A stretch of 64,000 nt of DNA from Candidatus Nitrosopumilus sp. (GCF_029882185.1 NZ_JAOULD010000003.1:1-64000); one strand, 5' to 3'; numbered from the stretch's first letter, positions 35,887 through 45,432 are shown. Program-made: numbers and translations. Notes: generated by a model not told the origin, from the letters alone.

Positions 35887-36108
35887 TTAAAATCTTCCAA
35901 AAATTCGTTTTAAAATATTTGGTTTGTTACGCCCACCATCCCGAATAACTTTTTTTTCACCAAATCTTTTTGCCCTGATCTGGCTGAGTTTCACACATCT
36001 ATGTTCCTCAGGAAGTCTGTGTTCAGAACAAAAAGGATCCTTACAATAATTACATTGAAACGGCATATCCGTCAGATCTCCACAATATGCACATTTTTCT
36101 GATTGCAT
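35887..36108 (-). CDS. AN1-type zinc-finger protein
   Basis: 73 residues. The AN1 pattern is C-x2-C ... C-x2-C-x4-C-x2-H ... H-x-C: CAYCGD near residue 6, CNYCKDPFCSEHRLPEEHRC near 19-38. A basic tail (about residues 40-73) follows. AN1 fingers occur in proteins linked to protein quality control; here the finger stands alone with a positively charged tail that could bind RNA or the ribosome. Function in archaea is not defined. Confidence 0.8.
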   Translation of the reverse strand: MQSEKCAYCGDLTDMPFQCNYCKDPFCSEHRLPEEHRCVKLSQIRAKRFGEKKVIRDGGRNKPNILKRIFGRF

Positions 36109-36217
36109 ATTTTCAATTACTATTTTTCTTTTAATAAAGGTGCTAGTTTTTATTCTAAAATTACTAAATGACTAAACGTTTTTACGATGTTCAAATTTAG
36201 ATTGATTCAGATATCAA

Positions 36218-36958
36218 ATGATCAAAGACAAAGTTGCAATAATTACTGGAGCTAGTAGCGGAATTGGATTTGCCACTGCATTGGCCTTATCAAAAGCGGG
36301 AGCAAAAGTTGCAATAGGTGCTAGACGAGTTGACAGATTAGAAGAACTTGCAAAAAAAATATCTGCAGAAGGTGGACAAGTATTTTATCAAAAATTAGAT
36401 GTGACACAAAGATCTGAATGTGAAAATTTTGCTAAAGCTGTTTTGGACAAATGGGGCTCTATTGATATTCTTGTGAATAATGCAGGACTGATGCCATTAA
36501 GTTTCTTCAAAAGCCTAAAGGTTGATGAATGGGATAGAATGGTTGATGTGAATATTAAAGGCGTTTTGTATTCTACAGCTGCTGTAATTTCTCATATGAA
36601 AGAAAAAAAATCTGGTCATATAGTTAACCTTTCATCTGTAGCTGGAAGAATTGTTTTTCCTGCTGGCAGCGTTTACTGTGCAACAAAACATGCAGTTGCT
36701 GCATTTAGTGAAGGATTAAGACAGGAATTTAGTGTTCGTTCTAATATTAGAGTAACTAGTATTGAGCCAGGAGTAGTTGCAACAGAACTTAATGATACCA
36801 TTACTGATGAATCTCTAAAAGGATTTGTAGAAAATACAAAGAAAATGGAAGCTTTACAAGCAGAAGATATTGCAAATGCAATTTTGTATGCAGTTGATTC
36901 ACCATCATATGTCAATGTGAATGAGATTCTAATTCGACCTACAACACAAGAACGCTAA
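36218..36958 (+). CDS. Short-chain dehydrogenase/reductase
   Basis: 246 residues. Cofactor loop TGASSGIG near residue 10, an Arg-rich GARRVDRL that suggests NADP preference, NNAG near 87, active-site LSSVAG near 137, and catalytic YCATK near 150. The pattern is that of broad oxidoreductases of the YdfG/clavulanate-like SDR group. It is followed two bases later by an FAD oxidoreductase gene, so the two probably act in one pathway. Substrate unknown. Confidence 0.85.
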   Translation: MIKDKVAIITGASSGIGFATALALSKAGAKVAIGARRVDRLEELAKKISAEGGQVFYQKLDVTQRSECENFAKAVLDKWGSIDILVNNAGLMPLSFFKSLKVDEWDRMVDVNIKGVLYSTAAVISHMKEKKSGHIVNLSSVAGRIVFPAGSVYCATKHAVAAFSEGLRQEFSVRSNIRVTSIEPGVVATELNDTITDESLKGFVENTKKMEALQAEDIANAILYAVDSPSYVNVNEILIRPTTQER

Positions 36959-36959
36959 A

Positions 36960-38108
36960 TTGGTAAATATTCCTCATGTTGTTATTTTAGGGGGAGGATT
37001 TGGTGGACTCTCAGCTGCAAATGAATTAAGAAACACACTATCATCATCTCAAGTAAAAATTACTGTAATTGATAAAAAAGACTGGTTTATGGTTGGATTT
37101 GCAAAATTATGGATAATGAATGGGACACGAACTTTTGAAAATTCTATTGGTTCATTAAAAGAACTAGAAAAAAAAGAAATTGATTTTGTTAAAGATGAAA
37201 TTACATCAATAAATTTTGAAAGTAATCATGTTGAAACTAAATCACAAAAATTTTCTTTTGATTTTCTAATTATTTCAATGGGTGCAGTTTTAGCTCCCCA
37301 AAAAATTCCTGGATTGGTAAAAAACGGATTCAATCTATATGATCATGAACAGCTTTCAGAAATTCATGACAAACTTCAGAATATCACATCTGGAAAAATA
37401 GCAATTTGTATTATGGGGATGCCTTACAAATGCCCTCCAGCACCATTTGAGGCTAGCTTACTGATAAATTCCATGCTTAGAAAACGTGGTATTCGTGATT
37501 CTGTTCAAATTGACTTTTACAGTCCTGCCCCAATAACACTACCTGCGGCTGGACCTGAAGTTAGCAAACGAATTCTTGAATTAGTGAATTCTGAAAAAAT
37601 TGTTTTTCATAACTCATCCAAAATAAAATCTGTTGAGCCAAAGAAATTAATTTTTGAAAACAGTGAAGCTGATTTTGATCTACTTTTAGCTATACCTCCA
37701 CATATTGCTCCAAAAGTAATTTATGATTCTAGATTAGCTAAAGAATCTGAGTTTATTCCAATAGATAGATCTTGCAAGACATCTTTTGAAAATGTCTTTG
37801 CAGTAGGTGATGTTACTAATTTAACTGTTACAGAAAAAATAACAGTTCCAAAGGCTGGAGTTTTTGCAGAAGGGGAAGGAACTACAGTTGCAAAAAATAT
37901 TATCTCAAAAATTCAATCAAAAGAAGACTCTGCATTATTTGATGGAAAAGGTGGATGTTTTATTGAATCTGGAAGAGGTACTGCATCTGTAATTGAGGTC
38001 GATATGTTCACAAATGATAAACCATCAACAAATCTCACAGAATTAACAGCTGATAATCTTTCTAAAAAAATTGAATTTGAAAAAGAAAGACTATCAAAAT
38101 GGCTCTAA
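36960..38108 (+). CDS. FAD-dependent pyridine-nucleotide/sulfide-quinone-type oxidoreductase
   Basis: 382 residues from a TTG immediately after the SDR stop. FAD motif VILGGGFGGLSAANEL at the N-terminus, a second conserved region IMGMPYKCPPAPFEASLL near residue 155 with a Cys in MPYKCPPAP, and FAVGDVTNL near 275. The CPPAP pattern is found in SQR/flavocytochrome c sulfide dehydrogenase-like proteins. Two reactive cysteines are not both obvious, so sulfide activity is not shown. The C-terminal part is membrane-associated in family members; here it is short and polar. Confidence 0.75.
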   Translation: MVNIPHVVILGGGFGGLSAANELRNTLSSSQVKITVIDKKDWFMVGFAKLWIMNGTRTFENSIGSLKELEKKEIDFVKDEITSINFESNHVETKSQKFSFDFLIISMGAVLAPQKIPGLVKNGFNLYDHEQLSEIHDKLQNITSGKIAICIMGMPYKCPPAPFEASLLINSMLRKRGIRDSVQIDFYSPAPITLPAAGPEVSKRILELVNSEKIVFHNSSKIKSVEPKKLIFENSEADFDLLLAIPPHIAPKVIYDSRLAKESEFIPIDRSCKTSFENVFAVGDVTNLTVTEKITVPKAGVFAEGEGTTVAKNIISKIQSKEDSALFDGKGGCFIESGRGTASVIEVDMFTNDKPSTNLTELTADNLSKKIEFEKERLSKWL

Positions 38109-38109
38109 T

Positions 38110-38319
38110 TTATTCATCCGAATTTTTATTTTTTGAAATATGTTCTAAAATGGCTCTAATCTCAACACTTAATTCATGATTGTTATTTGATAGATTAAGT
38201 TTTTCTGGAAGGCCATTTTTAAAATCTTCAGATTCTGTTTCTATACTTCTTTTTTGAATACAATCTAAATGATCTTCATCTGTTGCAGAAATTTTGTGAC
38301 AAATCTTACAAAGTTTCAT
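38110..38319 (-). CDS. Small hypothetical protein with CxxC motif
   Basis: 69 residues. CKIC near residue 4 and a Cys near 20 (HLDCIQKR) with nearby His could hold a zinc ion, followed by acidic helices. It lies between the FAD oxidoreductase and the tRNA-Pro gene. No family recognised. Confidence 0.55.
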   Translation of the reverse strand: MKLCKICHKISATDEDHLDCIQKRSIETESEDFKNGLPEKLNLSNNNHELSVEIRAILEHISKNKNSDE

Positions 38320-38375
38320 TACTTTTCTTTATTGATAGGACGATTTAATAATTTCATTTTGTGCCTCTGAAGCAA

Positions 38376-38449
38376 GGGAACGTAGTCTAGCTTGGTATGA
38401 TACTAGTCTGGGGGACTAGTGGTCGCAGGTTCAATTCCTGCCGTTCCCA
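38376..38449 (+). tRNA. tRNA-Pro (anticodon GGG)
   Basis: Acceptor GGGAACG at 38376-38382 pairs with CGTTCCC at 38442-38448 and discriminator A is 38449. The anticodon stem CTAGT/ACTAG encloses the loop CTGGGGG with anticodon GGG (Pro). The T arm GCAGG-TTCAATT-CCTGC is intact. No intron and no encoded CCA, since TTA follows the discriminator. A CCA-adding enzyme gene lies 740 bp away. The gene is convergent with the kinase gene, leaving no gap. Confidence 0.92.
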
Positions 38450-39211
38450 TTACAATTTTAGATTTTTAAGCAACTGTTCAAAATTTTTTTGAGATTTGTC
38501 TTGTTTGTATAATTGTAAAGCCTGAATAATTTTTTCTTTAGATGGAATTTTGATAATTTTTTGAGTTTTTTTGGAAATCCCTGATCCAATAAAAAATGCT
38601 TGGGTAATTGATGTAACGTTAGATGGTTTTCTCTTAGTACTAGAACTTTCAAAATCAATTATGGAAGCCTTTGTCTTGCCTACAATAACATGTTTTGAAA
38701 TATTGCTTAATTCACCATGATCAAATCCAATTTGATCTAATCTATAACAATCTTCCAAAATACTTTTAATTGTTGATTTTAATTTTTTTGCGCTACCAGT
38801 ACCTTTCAATGAATTGATCCATTCGCTAAATTTTTCTCCTTCTAGATACTCCATCACTAAAAAATTTTTACTAACATCAATTATTTTTGGACCAACTTTT
38901 ACAAAATTCACTAATTTCAAAAACTCTGATTCATTTTTCATGTTTTTTCTTTGAGAATCAGTTCTTCTAATTTTTAGAGCAACTTCTTTGTTTCCTCTTT
39001 TTGCAATAACTACAACGCCAACGTATCCCTTTCCTAAAATTGCTAAATTTCCAAGTGTAGTAGGACCTGTTAAAGAAATTGATTTAATTTTTAATTTTTC
39101 CAATTCATTAATTCTTAATTTAATCTGATGATCAGTTGCTTTTGGATACCCTAAAATATTTGAATAAGGTTTTTCTGAAAATTTTTTAATTGAAATGAAT
39201 GAGTGTGCCAT
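38450..39211 (-). CDS. Predicted Ser/Thr protein kinase, COG2112-like
   Basis: 253 residues. A glycine-rich loop (LGKGYVGVVV), VALKIRR with the ATP-binding Lys, VMEYLEG as hinge, and the catalytic loop HGELSN (His-Gly-Glu in place of the usual HRD or HGD) are seen. IIDFESS replaces the DFG motif, as in other archaeal COG2112-type kinases. Target unknown. It overlaps the CCA-adding enzyme gene by 26 bases and is the last gene of the ThpR-CCA-kinase operon. Whether the HGE change still permits phosphotransfer is not certain. Confidence 0.7.
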   Translation of the reverse strand: MAHSFISIKKFSEKPYSNILGYPKATDHQIKLRINELEKLKIKSISLTGPTTLGNLAILGKGYVGVVVIAKRGNKEVALKIRRTDSQRKNMKNESEFLKLVNFVKVGPKIIDVSKNFLVMEYLEGEKFSEWINSLKGTGSAKKLKSTIKSILEDCYRLDQIGFDHGELSNISKHVIVGKTKASIIDFESSSTKRKPSNVTSITQAFFIGSGISKKTQKIIKIPSKEKIIQALQLYKQDKSQKNFEQLLKNLKL

Positions 39212-40517
39212 CTACTGAGATTAATTCAGCGGCTTCCTCTTTAATTGATTTGCTTAGGGCTTTATTTCCTATAGATATCTTGAAACCTTTTTTGAAATCA
39301 TTTTGAAGACCTTTTGGTATTCCTGTCTGAAGATTTTTTTTCAAAAATTCTTTCAAGAAATTTATTGCATCAGTATGAATTCTTTTTTCTAATGAAATTA
39401 TCTTTCTTTCATCTCCAACCCATACTAATTCTGCATTTCTAAGATTTTTAGAAATGAAACTATGAGAGCTGTCTTCTCTGAAGAATTCTGGTCCTTTTTT
39501 TTGATATACTTGACTGATTTTTATAGATTCTAAAAAGAAGAAAAGATAAGCTTCTTTTTGCTGATCAGTATAAGATTTACTTCTTAATACTGTAAATCCT
39601 CCCAATTCTAACTGTGTACTTATTGTAGATGTAGCTCTTTTGATTTGTCCCCAAATGATATCAGGACTTCTAGCTTTGAAATCAAATTTGATAACTAGTA
39701 AATTATTCCAAAACTTGTTTGCGATTCTAGGTTTTTTATTTTTAAAAAACCCTAAACTTGGTTTATTCTTAAATGCTCTGGAAATTAGAATAAACTTTCC
39801 AATATTCTCGTTGGAAATAGCAGCTGCCAAATTTCTGTTACTGTCAATTGGATCAATTACTACAATTGAAGTATCAAATGATCTTGATGTTTTTCCAATT
39901 ATTTGATTCTCTTTGATTTTTGAAATTGATTTAATTAAATTTTCAAAACTTCCAAATTCAAAAATCAAAACTTCTGAAATATAACCACTAAACCCTTGTT
40001 TTGCAATTTCTGCACCATAAATTTTATTTGATTTTAAAAATGTCTTCAAAACTCTGACTTCATTTTTCATTTTTAATGTCAATGATTTCTTCATAAATTC
40101 TGTATGAAATGATGATCTATCCGCAGCGCTTTTCCATTCTCCAATTTTTACATCATAACATGGTACTACATTGATTTTTGTGTTTTTGATTTTAGCTTCA
40201 ACATATGGGTGCTGAGAAAATCTTACATACGGTGAATATTTTTTTAAAGAATCAAAACCAATTTTTTGCGAAATTTTTTTAAACTTTTCTTCAGATGTAT
40301 TCTTTTTAAATTTGATAAAAATATCAATATCTGCATCTTTTGATAACCATGTACCTTTAGCAAAAGAACCTCCAAATTCTAACCCAATCGCTTCAGAATA
40401 CTTTTTAATTTCTTTTTCTACCAAAGAAAAAGCTATATCTGCAATTTCTTTTTTTGATCTTTCTATTGTTTTTGGAGGAACTACGAATTTAGACACTATA
40501 GAAATTATTTGTTTCAT
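39186..40517 (-). CDS. cca: CCA-adding tRNA nucleotidyltransferase (archaeal class I)
   Basis: 443 residues. Adds or repairs the 3'-CCA end of tRNA. Catalytic motif GSFAKGTWLSKDADIDIF near residue 50-68 holds the two Asp residues. Helical regions with conserved RVLKTFLK follow, and later the tail domain that grips the tRNA T arm. The nearest tRNA here lacks encoded CCA, consistent with need for the enzyme. It overlaps ThpR upstream by four bases (ATGA) and the kinase downstream by 26 bases, so the three are translated together. Confidence 0.9.
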   Translation of the reverse strand: MKQIISIVSKFVVPPKTIERSKKEIADIAFSLVEKEIKKYSEAIGLEFGGSFAKGTWLSKDADIDIFIKFKKNTSEEKFKKISQKIGFDSLKKYSPYVRFSQHPYVEAKIKNTKINVVPCYDVKIGEWKSAADRSSFHTEFMKKSLTLKMKNEVRVLKTFLKSNKIYGAEIAKQGFSGYISEVLIFEFGSFENLIKSISKIKENQIIGKTSRSFDTSIVVIDPIDSNRNLAAAISNENIGKFILISRAFKNKPSLGFFKNKKPRIANKFWNNLLVIKFDFKARSPDIIWGQIKRATSTISTQLELGGFTVLRSKSYTDQQKEAYLFFFLESIKISQVYQKKGPEFFREDSSHSFISKNLRNAELVWVGDERKIISLEKRIHTDAINFLKEFLKKNLQTGIPKGLQNDFKKGFKISIGNKALSKSIKEEAAELISVDGTLIHFN

Positions 40518-41059
40518 TTTTTTGCACTAACCTCCATCAAATCTGAATAAATTGATCCATTAGAAGTAAGCTCACTTTTTTTTAATTTAATACTAGATAC
40601 GTGTTGCAATCCAAAATTAATCATTTTTCCATTCTCCAATTCTTTTAATATGTCACCAATCTGCTTTTTAATTCTAAATACTGTGATATGAGGTTTGAAT
40701 GGTTTATCAGGAAAAAATCCAAGTGGTTCTAATATCTCGTTTACTTTTTTTGATAGTTGAATGAGCATATTGCCACCATGTTCATCTGTACCAATCCAAA
40801 TCACTCTTGGAAATTTGGGTTTTGGAAATGCTCCTACTCCTTTTAAAAATACATCAAAACTTGAAAACTCAATTTTTTGAAGAGATTGACTGATTTTACT
40901 ATTCATTTTTTCTGATACGTCACCAATAAATTGTAAAGTGAAATGAAAATTTTTTGATTCAACTGGTTTTGCATCAATTTTGCTTTCATTCTGGAACTTT
41001 TTGATTGATTCAACGATTTCATCATTTGTTATTTCAATCGCAATAAAAACACGCATCAT
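40514..41059 (-). CDS. thpR: RNA 2',3'-cyclic phosphodiesterase (ThpR/LigT-like)
   Basis: 181 residues of the 2H phosphoesterase fold. Two H-x-T motifs are visible, HFTL near residue 43 and HITV near residue 128, which form the active site. ThpR opens 2',3'-cyclic phosphates on RNA, and LigT members ligate tRNA halves weakly. First gene of the operon with cca and a kinase, so a tRNA end-processing or repair role is likely. Confidence 0.85.
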   Translation of the reverse strand: MMRVFIAIEITNDEIVESIKKFQNESKIDAKPVESKNFHFTLQFIGDVSEKMNSKISQSLQKIEFSSFDVFLKGVGAFPKPKFPRVIWIGTDEHGGNMLIQLSKKVNEILEPLGFFPDKPFKPHITVFRIKKQIGDILKELENGKMINFGLQHVSSIKLKKSELTSNGSIYSDLMEVSAKK

Positions 41060-41125
41060 GATATTTTTTAAATAATGTTTATAATTATTTCCGGTAACTT
41101 CATAGACTTGCTTTATTTTTGATAT

Positions 41126-41677
41126 ATGTTGACAAAATTAATTGTATGTTTAACGGGAATGCCTGGTGCTGGCAAGTCCACAATTGCAGATGGACTCAAA
41201 TCTAAAGGGTATGAGATTATCAATATGGGAAACGCTGTAAGAGAGGAAGCAAAAAAACGAAATCTAGAATCTACTAGAGAAAATCTTGGAAAATTAATGT
41301 TAGAATTAAGAGAAAATAACGGACCTGGTGCAATTGCAGAATTGGTAAAACCCCAAATCGAGTCTTCTAGATCAAATGTAATTCTAATAGATGGTGTAAG
41401 ATCAAATGATGAAATTAATGTATTAAAAAAATTTGGTACTGTAAAATTATTAGCCGTTCATGCATCTACTGATACAAGATTTAATTTTTTACAAAAAAGA
41501 GGAAGATCTGATGATCCACAAACCAAAGAACATTTTGAAGAAAGAGATAATCGTGAATTAGGTGTTGGTATAAGCAATTCAATTGCATTATCTGATTATG
41601 CAATATCAAATGTTGGTTTAACAAAGGAAGAATTAATTGAACAAACTTTCAAAATCATTCAAAGTTGGATAGAATGA
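41126..41677 (+). CDS. UPF0200 family P-loop kinase-like protein
   Basis: 183 residues. P-loop GMPGAGKST at residue 11, then LIDGVRSNDE near residue 90 and a lid region with RGRSDDPQT. These resemble dephospho-CoA kinase and adenylate kinase-like proteins. The archaeal UPF0200 family has no agreed substrate. The next gene starts inside its stop codon region (ATGA) and encodes a UPF0201 protein, a common pairing in archaea. Confidence 0.85.
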   Translation: MLTKLIVCLTGMPGAGKSTIADGLKSKGYEIINMGNAVREEAKKRNLESTRENLGKLMLELRENNGPGAIAELVKPQIESSRSNVILIDGVRSNDEINVLKKFGTVKLLAVHASTDTRFNFLQKRGRSDDPQTKEHFEERDNRELGVGISNSIALSDYAISNVGLTKEELIEQTFKIIQSWIE

Positions 41678-42072
41678 AAATTCCTAACATAAATTGTAAA
41701 ATTGAAATGATCTGTCCAGTAAATCTATCTGAAGATCCAAAAAAAGTCGAATTAGCAATCTCTAATATTCTTCCATTTTCAGATATAAAAAATGAAAATT
41801 TTTCAATAAAGGCACAATCAAATGAATTAAGATCATTGGAAAAAATTTATGAAACAATCACATCGACACAATCTCATAAAAGTTATACCAGAAATCTAGA
41901 AAATAATCTGGAAAATAACAAAACTTGGTTTTTTCTAAATAAACAAGCAGCTTTTGTTGAAAAAGTAGCTATTTGTGACGAGGCAGAAGAATCTCCACTA
42001 GGCCCAATCAAAGTAATTCTAACATCGTCAAATATTAATGAAATAATAGATTGGATTGCATTTCCAAATTGA
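41674..42072 (+). CDS. UPF0201 family protein
   Basis: 132 residues from the ATG at 41674, which overlaps the stop of the upstream UPF0200 gene. The C-terminal motif SPLGPIKVILTSSN followed by IDWIAFPN is the UPF0201 hallmark. The fold is suspected to bind RNA, with some members described as exosome-linked, but no activity is proven. The pairing with UPF0200 is seen here as elsewhere. Confidence 0.85.
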   Translation: MKIPNINCKIEMICPVNLSEDPKKVELAISNILPFSDIKNENFSIKAQSNELRSLEKIYETITSTQSHKSYTRNLENNLENNKTWFFLNKQAAFVEKVAICDEAEESPLGPIKVILTSSNINEIIDWIAFPN

Positions 42073-42156
42073 TGAAAATTAGCTAAGAAAATTAACTCTT
42101 TTTTGACTATTTTTTTTAGTTTGAATCTAAAATCTATTTTTTTAAATTATTGATTA

Positions 42157-42867
42157 ATGTTCATTAAACTAGGCATAATTGTAAGTATTGTAATTTTAGG
42201 AGGCATGATATTTTCTAATGAAATTGATACTTTATTCCCTTCAACATCTGCAACCGTATTTGATTACTTAAAAAATGACGTTAGTAATTTTGGATCTAAG
42301 GCTTCTGATTCTGTTGAGCAAAGAATTGATGAATCTATTAATAAAATTACAGATAAGACAACTGAATCTATATCTGAAGAAATTAGTGAAGCTGGAAATA
42401 AAGTGACAAATGAAATTTCTCAAGTAAAGGAATCTTCTCAAAAAATGATAAAAAAAGAAATTTCAAATTTTAATCCTATAGAGTCAATTCAAAATATTTT
42501 TACAGGTGATTCTAATTCAATAACTCAATCACAAAATAATATTTCTACACAAGATTCTATTTCAATACCTTCTGAAACTTTGTCTTTATCAACTAAACAA
42601 TCTGATGAAAATATCATTCTTCAATATATTGATACAAGTGGAAAAACAAAAAGTGTAAACGTTGTAATTAGAACTATAGACAAAGAAATTTTTACGGGAA
42701 CATTTCACACTTCAATATTTGAGACAAATGTTAATGATACAACTGGAACTCCATATTATATTGATATGATCGTTGATCATGAGGATTATGGAACTGTAAC
42801 ATCATCAGTTTATAATCCTGGTGACTCATATGATACAAAAATTAATGGCATATTTTATCAATCATGA
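42157..42867 (+). CDS. Membrane-anchored protein with Ser-rich coil
   Basis: 236 residues. One hydrophobic segment near residues 3-21 acts as signal or anchor. The next 110 residues are Ser/Thr/Glu-rich and helical (repeated DESINKITDKTTESISEEIS pattern), and the last 90 are beta-rich (about 150-236). It is likely outside the membrane, and its role is not known. It is convergent with sir2 and overlaps it by six bases. Confidence 0.6.
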   Translation: MFIKLGIIVSIVILGGMIFSNEIDTLFPSTSATVFDYLKNDVSNFGSKASDSVEQRIDESINKITDKTTESISEEISEAGNKVTNEISQVKESSQKMIKKEISNFNPIESIQNIFTGDSNSITQSQNNISTQDSISIPSETLSLSTKQSDENIILQYIDTSGKTKSVNVVIRTIDKEIFTGTFHTSIFETNVNDTTGTPYYIDMIVDHEDYGTVTSSVYNPGDSYDTKINGIFYQS

Positions 42868-43587
42868 TTTATTTTTAAATAAAGAAACTAGTTTTGGTAT
42901 TGACTCTGCACTAGTGTTTCTAATTATAATATCCATATTTTCTGACATAACTGTATGTTCTGGATTAATTTCTACTAATGTAGCATTATTTTGTTTTGCA
43001 TAGATTGGAAGTGTGTTTACTGGAGATACAACAAGCGATGTTCCTACAATAATCATTAAATCACAGTTATTTGCAAAATTAATGGCATTTTTCCATACCT
43101 CTTGAGGTAATAATTCTCCAAACCAAACAACATCTGGTCTGAGTACATTACCACATTTACACAAAGGCGGTAATTTAGAAATCTCTCTGAAGATTTCTTC
43201 TTTATAGTCACAAACTGAGCACTTGATCTTTACAATACTTCCATGGAGTTCTAAAACTCTTGAGCTACCAGATTTTTGATGTAATCCATCAATATTCTGT
43301 GTTAAAACTACAACTTCAGCATATTTTTCTAATTCAGCTATTGCTTTATGACCCGCATTTGGATGTGCCTGAAAAATATTCTCTCTTCTCTCATTATACC
43401 ACTCCCAAACTAATTTTGGATTATCATAAAATGCATCAATTGTGGCTAATCTCATTGCATCATGATTTCTCCATAATCCATCTTTTCCTCTAAATGTAGG
43501 AATTCCACTTTCTTGTGAAATTCCAGCTCCAGTAACAAAAACTATTTTTTTAAATCTATGAATATTATCTTCAATTAAATCAAACAT
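42862..43587 (-). CDS. Sir2-type NAD-dependent protein deacylase
   Basis: 241 residues. NAD-binding GAGISQESGIPTFRG near residue 20, TQNIDGLHQ near 103, catalytic His in LELHGS near 120, and zinc Cys pairs at CSVC and CKCG. WYNERR near residue 62 carries the Tyr and Arg pair typical of class III sirtuins that remove succinyl groups, as CobB does. Last gene of the prs-trmG10-rnz-sir2 operon. Confidence 0.92.
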   Translation of the reverse strand: MFDLIEDNIHRFKKIVFVTGAGISQESGIPTFRGKDGLWRNHDAMRLATIDAFYDNPKLVWEWYNERRENIFQAHPNAGHKAIAELEKYAEVVVLTQNIDGLHQKSGSSRVLELHGSIVKIKCSVCDYKEEIFREISKLPPLCKCGNVLRPDVVWFGELLPQEVWKNAINFANNCDLMIIVGTSLVVSPVNTLPIYAKQNNATLVEINPEHTVMSENMDIIIRNTSAESIPKLVSLFKNKS

Positions 43588-43588
43588 A

Positions 43589-44488
43589 TTACTTAATTTT
43601 TACTTCTAAAAAATCTCTAGCTGTAATCACTGAATCGTGTATTTCTTGTGCTTCTTTCAAATGTCCAATTTCATCTTTATATCTCGCTGAAAAGTGTGTC
43701 AAAATCAAATTTTTTACTTTAGCATTCTTACCTAATGTTGCAGCCTGTTTTGCAGTGGAGTGACATGTTTCTTTTGCTCTTAGTTTTTCTTCATCCAAAA
43801 ATGTAGAATCAAATACTAAATAATCACAATCTTCAAAGAATTTTTCTAGATATTGTGTAGGCATTGTATCTCCAGAAATTCCAATCTTTTTACCTGGTCG
43901 TCTTTCACCTAAAACTTCTTCAGGTTTTATTGTTTTTTCATTAATTTTTATTTCATGACCTTTTTGTAATTCACTCCATAACTTTCCTTCAGGAATTCCC
44001 AATTGTTTTGCTTTTTCTAGATTGAATCTACCTGGCTTATCCTTTTCTTTAAATAAATATGAAAATGCATCTATTGAATGATTTGCTTTACCTACATGTA
44101 TAGAAAATTTTTCATCTTCAAAAATTTTACCTTCGGTGATGGTTGTAATCATTACAGGAAATGATAATCCAAAATTTAATACTTTGATGTTAGAACCAAT
44201 AAATTCATCAATACCATTAGGCCCAAAAATTTCTAATTTTTCAGTTCTATTTTGCATAGACATTGTTTGCAATAATCCTAAGATTCCTACACAATGATCT
44301 CCGTGCAAATGTGTAACAAATATCTTCATTTTTTTATTCCATCCTAAACCTGATTTCATAAATGATATCTGTGCAGATTCACCTGCATCAAACATTAAGA
44401 TCTCTCCATCTTTTTCCAAACAGATACATGATAATCCTCTATTTTCAGTAGGCTGGGCTGCTGATGTTCCTAAGAATACTAGTTTCAT
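43589..44488 (-). CDS. rnz: Ribonuclease Z (tRNA 3' endonuclease)
   Basis: 299 residues of the metallo-beta-lactamase fold. Metal-binding HLHGDH near residue 60, GISGDT near 208, and THFSARY near 266. It cuts tRNA precursors after the discriminator so that CCA can be added. The sir2 gene begins one base after its stop. The start overlaps the trmG10 stop by four bases. Confidence 0.93.
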   Translation of the reverse strand: MKLVFLGTSAAQPTENRGLSCICLEKDGEILMFDAGESAQISFMKSGLGWNKKMKIFVTHLHGDHCVGILGLLQTMSMQNRTEKLEIFGPNGIDEFIGSNIKVLNFGLSFPVMITTITEGKIFEDEKFSIHVGKANHSIDAFSYLFKEKDKPGRFNLEKAKQLGIPEGKLWSELQKGHEIKINEKTIKPEEVLGERRPGKKIGISGDTMPTQYLEKFFEDCDYLVFDSTFLDEEKLRAKETCHSTAKQAATLGKNAKVKNLILTHFSARYKDEIGHLKEAQEIHDSVITARDFLEVKIK

Positions 44489-45432
44489 TTTATCAAAATT
44501 GTTCTTGTTAAGCTTTTATGCCTATAGATATGGTACTTTTTTAATCCAGTCAATTTTAAATTGAAATCTAATTCTTTTTTGTACATTATTGCCACTCTTT
44601 TTCGTTTAGGCAGAATTGAAATGAATTTCTTTAGTATTTCTTGAGGTTTATCTGATGTTTTTGAGGCTATTCCATATGGTAAATCAGTCACAATTCCATC
44701 AAATTTTTCTGATATTTTTGATAATCCTTGAAATTCTGATTTTATAATTTCAGAATGATATTTGTTAGCTTTTAGATTTTCTTTGGCTATCTCACACATT
44801 TTTTCATCAAAATCAAGACCAATACCATGAATTCCCATTGATTCTGCCTCTAGAAGTGTAGTTCCTGTCCCACAAAATGGGTCACAAACAGTTTCTCCTT
44901 TCTTTAATCCTATCAAATTTATCATCAGTCTTGTTAATTTCCAATCTAATTCATGAGGAAATGTTTTGATCTTTTTGGGCCTTATTTGATTTTTGACACG
45001 TTTTGAAAATCCAAAAAAATTTTCATTATTTGTAAAAATCAAATACACTGTAATATCTGGATTATCTAATTTTACTTTTGCATGAGAAAATTTTGATATC
45101 ATATCTCCCATGGAACTTTCTAATTCTGGAATGTTAAATTGATTTGATGACAAGTTTATTACTCTACAAACAAATGTTTTTGCATTTTTTAATACTCCTA
45201 CATTTTCTTCATCCAAAAACAATCCTGACATTTTTCTTAAAACTTGCCCTGAAATTTTTACAAATGTTACTCGTTTTGTTATTTCATTCCAATTTGTTTT
45301 AGATTGAACAATGACTAAATTAGAAATCACTTTAATTTTTGAAAATTTGTCATACATTTTTGCAATTGCTGTAATTTCATCTATTGCAAGTTCTAAATAA
45401 TCTTTAGATAAGACAAAAAAACTTTCTGGCAT
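44485..45432 (-). CDS. tRNA (guanine-N2) methyltransferase, TrmG10/Trm11-like
   Basis: 315 residues. The N-terminal half (about 1-160) resembles a THUMP-type RNA-binding domain. The catalytic half has DPFCGTGT near 192, GLDFDEKM, and the N2-G motif DLPYG near 250. Members methylate guanine 10 or 6 of tRNA. Its start codon overlaps the prs stop (TAATG). The operon context with rnz supports tRNA maturation. Confidence 0.85.
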   Translation of the reverse strand: MPESFFVLSKDYLELAIDEITAIAKMYDKFSKIKVISNLVIVQSKTNWNEITKRVTFVKISGQVLRKMSGLFLDEENVGVLKNAKTFVCRVINLSSNQFNIPELESSMGDMISKFSHAKVKLDNPDITVYLIFTNNENFFGFSKRVKNQIRPKKIKTFPHELDWKLTRLMINLIGLKKGETVCDPFCGTGTTLLEAESMGIHGIGLDFDEKMCEIAKENLKANKYHSEIIKSEFQGLSKISEKFDGIVTDLPYGIASKTSDKPQEILKKFISILPKRKRVAIMYKKELDFNLKLTGLKKYHIYRHKSLTRTILIK

